Part shown: one piece after another, positions 40,427 to 43,905 of the stretch
How the letters are laid out: each line of letters starts with the position of its first letter
Position numbering within the stretch: position 1 is the stretch's first letter
Assembly (NCBI GenBank): GCA_030158285.1
Contig: JAOATF010000149.1
Location: 1-43,905 of the forward strand
Source: Hyphomonadaceae bacterium
Lineage (GTDB): Bacteria > Pseudomonadota > Alphaproteobacteria > Caulobacterales > Hyphomonadaceae
Length of the DNA stretch: 43,905 bases
Direction of reading: 5' to 3'
Notes under the pieces: generated by a model
The model's input: only the letters and a program-made list of their open reading frames with translations
Database searches by the model: none
Told to the model about the DNA's origin: nothing
Position numbers and translations under genes: made by a program

Positions 40427-41488
40427 CTAGACCTGCGTTGGGTATTCCCGCCAGACCCCATCCCGGCCCCGCAACCTGGAACCGTCCGCGCCGGTATCCA
40501 CGTCCGACAGCGCGGCCACCGCCTTTGAGACGCCGCCCGGAATATCGATCACATACTGCGGCTGCGCGATCCCCGAGATCGCATCCCGCAGCTCCCGCAC
40601 CAGCCGCTGCCCGTCCTCGACCGCCACGCGGAAGTGAGACGTCCCCGGCGCGAAATCGAGCTGGTGCAGGTAGTAAGGCCGCACCCGCGCCTCCACCAAC
40701 CCGCGCATCAGGTCCGCCAGCGCCGCGACGCTGTCATTGACGCCCTTCAGCAGCACGCTCTGGCTCAGCAGAACGATCCCCGCATCCGCCATCCGCCCCA
40801 GCGCAGCCTTCGCGTCCGCCGTCAGCTCCCGCGCATGATTGCAGTGCACAGCGACATAGACTGCCTTCGTCCTGCTGCGGATCGCTTCAACGAATTCGCC
40901 GGACACCTTGCGGGGGTCCGCGACCGGCATCCGCGTATGCCAGCGGATCACCTTCACATGCGGAATGGCCTCCAGCGCCCGCGTCAGCGCCGCCGCCCGC
41001 CGCGCCGACAGCATGAACGGATCGCCGCCCGTCAGGATCACTTCCCAGATTTCCGGATGCGCCCGGATATACGCCAGCGCCGCATCCAGCTCCGCCGGCG
41101 TCAGGTTGCTGTCCTTGTCCGGCCCCACCATCTCGCGCCGGAAACAGAACCGGCAGTAGACGGGACACACGGATACGGCCTTCAGCAGCACCCGGTCCGG
41201 ATACCGGTGCACGATCCCCTCGACCGGCTCGTGCGCCTTGTCGCCGATCGGGTCCGGCATCTCCTCCAACCGCACCTCCAGCTCGGCCAGACTGGGCACG
41301 AACTGCAGCGCAATCGGATCAGCTGCATCCCCGCGATCGATCAGCCCCGCGAGTCCCGGCGTGATCGCCGTCGCATACGCCGCCATCACCGCGTCCAGCT
41401 CACGCGCCTCCGCCGCCAGCCCGGCCTTCACCAGGTCGTCGGCAGTGCGCAGCGTTCGCGCAGCAGGAATTTCAAGCAATCGGGTCAA
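40427..41488 (-). CDS. epmB: EF-P beta-lysylation protein EpmB (lysine 2,3-aminomutase-like)
   Basis: 353 aa, close to E. coli EpmB. Radical-SAM, PLP-dependent conversion of (S)-alpha-lysine to (R)-beta-lysine, which EpmA attaches to EF-P. The cluster motif C-x3-C-x2-C is Cys108, Cys112 and Cys115 (SVCPVYCRFCF). The PLP lysine is Lys322 in IDIPGGVSK, and the PYYLHQLDFAPGTSHF region is typical. The start is TTG at 41488 with GAGG five bases upstream. It is in the same direction as epmA, with a lipoprotein gene between them. Confidence 0.93.
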   Translation of the reverse strand: MTRLLEIPAARTLRTADDLVKAGLAAEARELDAVMAAYATAITPGLAGLIDRGDAADPIALQFVPSLAELEVRLEEMPDPIGDKAHEPVEGIVHRYPDRVLLKAVSVCPVYCRFCFRREMVGPDKDSNLTPAELDAALAYIRAHPEIWEVILTGGDPFMLSARRAAALTRALEAIPHVKVIRWHTRMPVADPRKVSGEFVEAIRSRTKAVYVAVHCNHARELTADAKAALGRMADAGIVLLSQSVLLKGVNDSVAALADLMRGLVEARVRPYYLHQLDFAPGTSHFRVAVEDGQRLVRELRDAISGIAQPQYVIDIPGGVSKAVAALSDVDTGADGSRLRGRDGVWREYPTQV

Positions 41489-41513
41489 GGCGGCCTCAGG
41501 GTCAGCCGCGCCT

Positions 41514-41951
41514 CTAGCCCCGCCGGGTCAGGCTGTCCACCATCACGCCCAGATCCTCGATGGCGCGCACCGCCCGCTCATCGACCCCTTCCCGGCGTAA
41601 CATATCGCCAAACAGCCGGGCCGCCTGCGGCGGCGCGGAGCATTCCGACACCGCGCTCTGCACCTCCGGCCACGCGTCCTGCCCAAAATCCACCGCCAGC
41701 TGCAGCGCCCCGACCGCCGTCAACACCAACACCGCCGTCGGCGCCAGCTTGCTGGAACCGCCGCCTGTATCCAGCAAGGTGGGCGCAATATCCCGCAGCC
41801 TGCCGATCTCCGACCGGTGCTCATACGCAAACTGCCCGATGATCCGCTCCGTCTTCCAGTCGAACCATTCCGACGTGCAGGGCTTCGGCATTGTGTTGCA
41901 CCCGGCGAGCACAGGCAGGGCAAGCAAAGCAGCGGCGAACGAACGGATCAT
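41514..41951 (-). CDS. predicted lipoprotein between epmA and epmB
   Basis: 145 aa. A short signal with lipobox LAGC (Cys18), then CTSEWFDWKTERI and a helical body (YEHRSEIGRLRDIAPTLLD; LFGDMLRREGVDERAVRAIEDLGVMVDSL). The ATG at 41951 has GGAGAAGAGG upstream. The family is unknown to me. It lies 32 bp downstream of epmA and 25 bp upstream of epmB; nothing in it suggests an EF-P role, so position may reflect chance or shared transcription. Confidence 0.75.
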   Translation of the reverse strand: MIRSFAAALLALPVLAGCNTMPKPCTSEWFDWKTERIIGQFAYEHRSEIGRLRDIAPTLLDTGGGSSKLAPTAVLVLTAVGALQLAVDFGQDAWPEVQSAVSECSAPPQAARLFGDMLRREGVDERAVRAIEDLGVMVDSLTRRG

Positions 41952-41983
41952 GGCGCACCTCTTCTCTCCGCCATAGGACAGCC

Positions 41984-43009
41984 TCAGACCGGAGGTGTCC
42001 ACAGCACATCTGATATCCGCCGCGCGCCCGTCGCCAGCATCACCAGCCGGTCGAACCCCAACGCCACGCCGCTCGCCGCCGGCATGTGCGCCAGCGCCGC
42101 GAGAAACTCCTCGTCCAGCGGATAACGCTCGCCATAGGTCGCCTGCTTCACATCCATCTCGGCCTCGAAACGCCGTCGCTGCTCCACCGGATCGGTCAGC
42201 TCGCCAAACCCGTTGGCCAGCTCCACGCCACACGCATAAAGCTCGAACCGTTCCGCAAACCGCGGATCCTCCGCCAGTGGCCGCGCCAGCGCTGCTTCCT
42301 CTGCCGGATACGCGCACAGCAGCGTCAGCCGCCCCTGCCCCAGCTTCGGCTCGATATGCTGCACCAGGATCGCGCTGAAGATATCCGACCAGGAATCCTC
42401 CGCGCCCACCCGCGTCCCGATCGACTGCGCCGCCGCCGCCATCGCCGCGCGATCCTTCAGCAGCGGCGCCAGCTCGATCCCCGCATGCCGCCGGAACGCC
42501 TCGACCAGCGTCAGCCGCTCCGCCTCCGCAGACGGATCACAGCTCTGCCCGCGCCACTCCAGCACCTTGCGGTCCACCGCCAGCACCGCCTCGCGGCACA
42601 CGTCGACCGTGTCCTCCATCACCTGGTTCCACGATGCCCCCGCGCGATACCATTCCAGCATCGTAAACTCGGAGGCGTGCAGCGGCCCCTGCTCCCGGTT
42701 CCGGTAGACCCGGGCCATGTCGAAGATCTTCGTCTCCCCTGCGGCCAACAGTTTCTTGCACGCGAACTCCGGCGAGGTGTGCAGGAACATCGGTGTCGCG
42801 CCGCCCGCCTCGTCCCGGCGTTCCGTGGCAAAGGCGTGCAGATGGGCCTCATTCCCCGGCGAGACCTGCAGGGCCCCGCACTCCACCTCCGTAAACCCCC
42901 GCGTCTCGAACCAGCCCCGCAGCGCCCTTCGGATTCTGCCCCGCCCCTCAAGGAACGGCCGCCGGTCGGCATGTGCTTCAGGGGTCCACCAGGGGGGCGA
43001 AACGCTCAA
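41984..43009 (-). CDS. epmA: EF-P lysyl-transferase EpmA (PoxA/GenX)
   Basis: 341 aa. A truncated class II lysyl-tRNA synthetase paralogue that loads beta-lysine onto EF-P. Class II motifs: MFLHTSPEFACKKLL, VYRNREQGPLHASEFTMLEWYRA (motif 2), the ELANGFGELTDPVEQRRRF segment and the final GVALGFDRLVMLATG (motif 3). There is no anticodon-binding domain. The start is TTG at 43009, with GGAGG at 43015-43019. It is divergent from efp across 131 bp, and followed by a lipoprotein gene and epmB. Confidence 0.95.
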   Translation of the reverse strand: MSVSPPWWTPEAHADRRPFLEGRGRIRRALRGWFETRGFTEVECGALQVSPGNEAHLHAFATERRDEAGGATPMFLHTSPEFACKKLLAAGETKIFDMARVYRNREQGPLHASEFTMLEWYRAGASWNQVMEDTVDVCREAVLAVDRKVLEWRGQSCDPSAEAERLTLVEAFRRHAGIELAPLLKDRAAMAAAAQSIGTRVGAEDSWSDIFSAILVQHIEPKLGQGRLTLLCAYPAEEAALARPLAEDPRFAERFELYACGVELANGFGELTDPVEQRRRFEAEMDVKQATYGERYPLDEEFLAALAHMPAASGVALGFDRLVMLATGARRISDVLWTPPV

Positions 43010-43014
43010 AACAG

Positions 43015-43019
43015 CCTCC
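43015..43019 (-). promoter_or_regulatory. ribosome binding site deciding the epmA TTG start
   Basis: GGAGG (CCTCC on the plus strand) lies five bases upstream of the TTG at 43009. There is no in-frame ATG near the family N-terminus, so this site supports TTG as the start. Confidence 0.7.
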
Positions 43020-43140
43020 AGATGCCGCAGAAACGCGGGCTTGGCCCCAAGGGCGGGTCATTGTATGACCGCGCCGCTTCAACAGGTTCCAGTCGGCCGA
43101 GCCATACTCCGCCACCGGCCAGAAAACAAAGGCTTATCCC

Positions 43141-43713
43141 GTGGTCAAAGTCATCGCCAGCGACGTGCGCAAGGGCAACGTGCTCGAGCACGAAGACGGC
43201 AAGCTCTACAACGTGCTGAAAGCCGAAACCTATCGCCCGGGCAAAGGCACGCCGACCGCCACCATCGAGATGCGCCGCATCTCCGACGGCGTGAAGGTCG
43301 TCGAGACCTACAAGACCACCGACCAGCTCGAGCGCGCCTTCGTGGAAGAGGTCAAGCACACCTACCTCTTCAAGGATGATCCGAACTACGTGTTCATGAA
43401 CCCGGACAACTACGAGCAGATCATGGTGCCCGCCGACATGCTCGGCGACGACGCCAACTATCTCGACGAGAACATGACCTGCGACCTGCTGATGTTCGAC
43501 GGCCGCCCCGTCGCCATCCGTCTGCCCCAGCGCGTGACGCTCGAAATCGTCGAGACCGAACCGGTCGTCAAAGGCCAGACCGCCTCGGGCTCCTACAAAC
43601 CCGCCAAGATGTCGAACGGCATCCGCGTCATGGTCCCCCCGCACATCGGCACGGGCACCCGCATCATCGTCAACACCGAAGACGGCGCCTACGTCGAACG
43701 CGCCAAGGACTAA
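43141..43713 (+). CDS. efp: translation elongation factor P
   Basis: 190 aa. It relieves ribosome stalling at polyproline stretches. The three-domain EF-P pattern is complete: the KOW-like N-terminus with the modified-lysine loop RPGKGTP (Lys35), then the OB domains with LYTYL-like [32 protein letters not shown] and a C-terminal [17 protein letters not shown]. Lys35 is the target of EpmA/EpmB, whose genes lie next to it. The start is GTG (MVKVIAS). The window also encodes extreme polyproline clients such as the OmpA protein at 956-2128. Confidence 0.97.
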   Translation: MVKVIASDVRKGNVLEHEDGKLYNVLKAETYRPGKGTPTATIEMRRISDGVKVVETYKTTDQLERAFVEEVKHTYLFKDDPNYVFMNPDNYEQIMVPADMLGDDANYLDENMTCDLLMFDGRPVAIRLPQRVTLEIVETEPVVKGQTASGSYKPAKMSNGIRVMVPPHIGTGTRIIVNTEDGAYVERAKD

Positions 43714-43737
43714 GGCGCTTCACTTCGGCAACATCCC

Positions 43738-43767
43738 AAATCCCGGATCGCAAGGTCCGGGATTTTT
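43738..43767 (+). terminator. rho-independent terminator of efp
   Basis: 10-bp stem (43738-43747 with 43756-43765) with an eight-base loop, continuing into a five-T run (43763-43767), 24 bases after the efp stop codon. Confidence 0.88.
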
Positions 43768-43769
43768 CG

Positions 43770-43871
43770 TATCCGGACCGCCGGGCTCCTGCTTGCCGCG
43801 CCGAAGCGCGTAGGCTGGCCCGGCAGCTGCCGCAAAGCGGCAGACTCACCCCCGCAATTCCCGGGAATTGG
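43770..43871. repeat. palindromic intergenic element related to the one at 14.7 kb
   Basis: It contains CCCGGCAG followed by a seven-bp hairpin with an AAA loop (43827-43833 with 43837-43843), then TCACCCCC and a perfect 16-bp palindrome (43855-43870). The arrangement CCCGGCAG, AAA-loop hairpin, TCAC-x-CCC is shared with 14761-14795, although arm sequences differ by compensating changes. No gene lies between here and the window end at 43905. Confidence 0.6.
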
Positions 43872-43905
43872 CGTTTCAGGTTTTCAGAACTTATCGAGCA
43901 ACGCC

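Overview
The window looks like a chromosomal segment of a GC-rich alphaproteobacterium. A member of the Hyphomonadaceae or wider Caulobacterales is my best guess. The grounds are base composition, the EF-P N-terminus (MVKVIAS...), a split propionyl-CoA carboxylase, an outer-membrane-rich gene set, and many acyl-CoA dehydrogenase and crotonase genes. This rests on pattern recognition, not a database search. I see no rRNA, tRNA, CRISPR array, insertion sequence or prophage.

Layout. 1-5.1 kb: an unpaired LuxI-type acyl-homoserine-lactone synthase convergent with an OmpA-family porin that has a very long polyproline linker; a Rob-like AraC regulator; a UPF0178 protein; an HXXEE membrane protein; a small PepSY-like periplasmic protein. 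5.2-13 kb: propionyl-CoA carboxylase alpha and beta subunits flank a GIY-YIG protein, a 2-hydroxyacid dehydrogenase overlapping an MHS-type transporter gene, and a lipoprotein. 13.2-22.5 kb: an EthA-like Baeyer-Villiger monooxygenase, a TonB-dependent receptor, a concentrative nucleoside transporter, an S46 dipeptidyl peptidase, a PhnZ-like HD protein, a DUF1801 protein and a lipoprotein.

22.6-35.4 kb is a catabolic island for CoA thioesters. It has two large-subunit and one small-subunit acyl-CoA dehydrogenases of the PimC/PimD (FadE28/FadE29-like) heteromeric type, two crotonases without the classical glutamate pair, a thiolase, an ABM monooxygenase-like protein and a SnoaL-like protein. 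Between them lie several unrecognised secreted or membrane proteins. These include a translationally coupled tandem pair of cysteine-containing membrane-anchored paralogues and an NTR/TIMP-like secreted protein coupled to a dehydrogenase gene. ACGT-cored palindromes in front of the island suggest one local regulator. With the propionyl-CoA carboxylase and the monooxygenase, the set fits degradation of ketonic, branched, dicarboxylic or steroid-like compounds to acetyl- and propionyl-CoA.

35.4-43.9 kb: a methyltransferase downstream of an ApbE-DUF2271 fusion that lacks a signal peptide; a three-gene DUF2141/membrane protein/winged-helix operon with an inverted repeat at its promoter; a receiver-domain protein coupled to a helical partner; and a complete EF-P module (efp, epmA, epmB) in which all three genes use non-ATG starts and a lipoprotein gene sits between epmA and epmB. 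Four intergenic inverted-repeat elements (14.7, 22.6, 39.1 and 43.8 kb) all lie at the 3' ends of genes.
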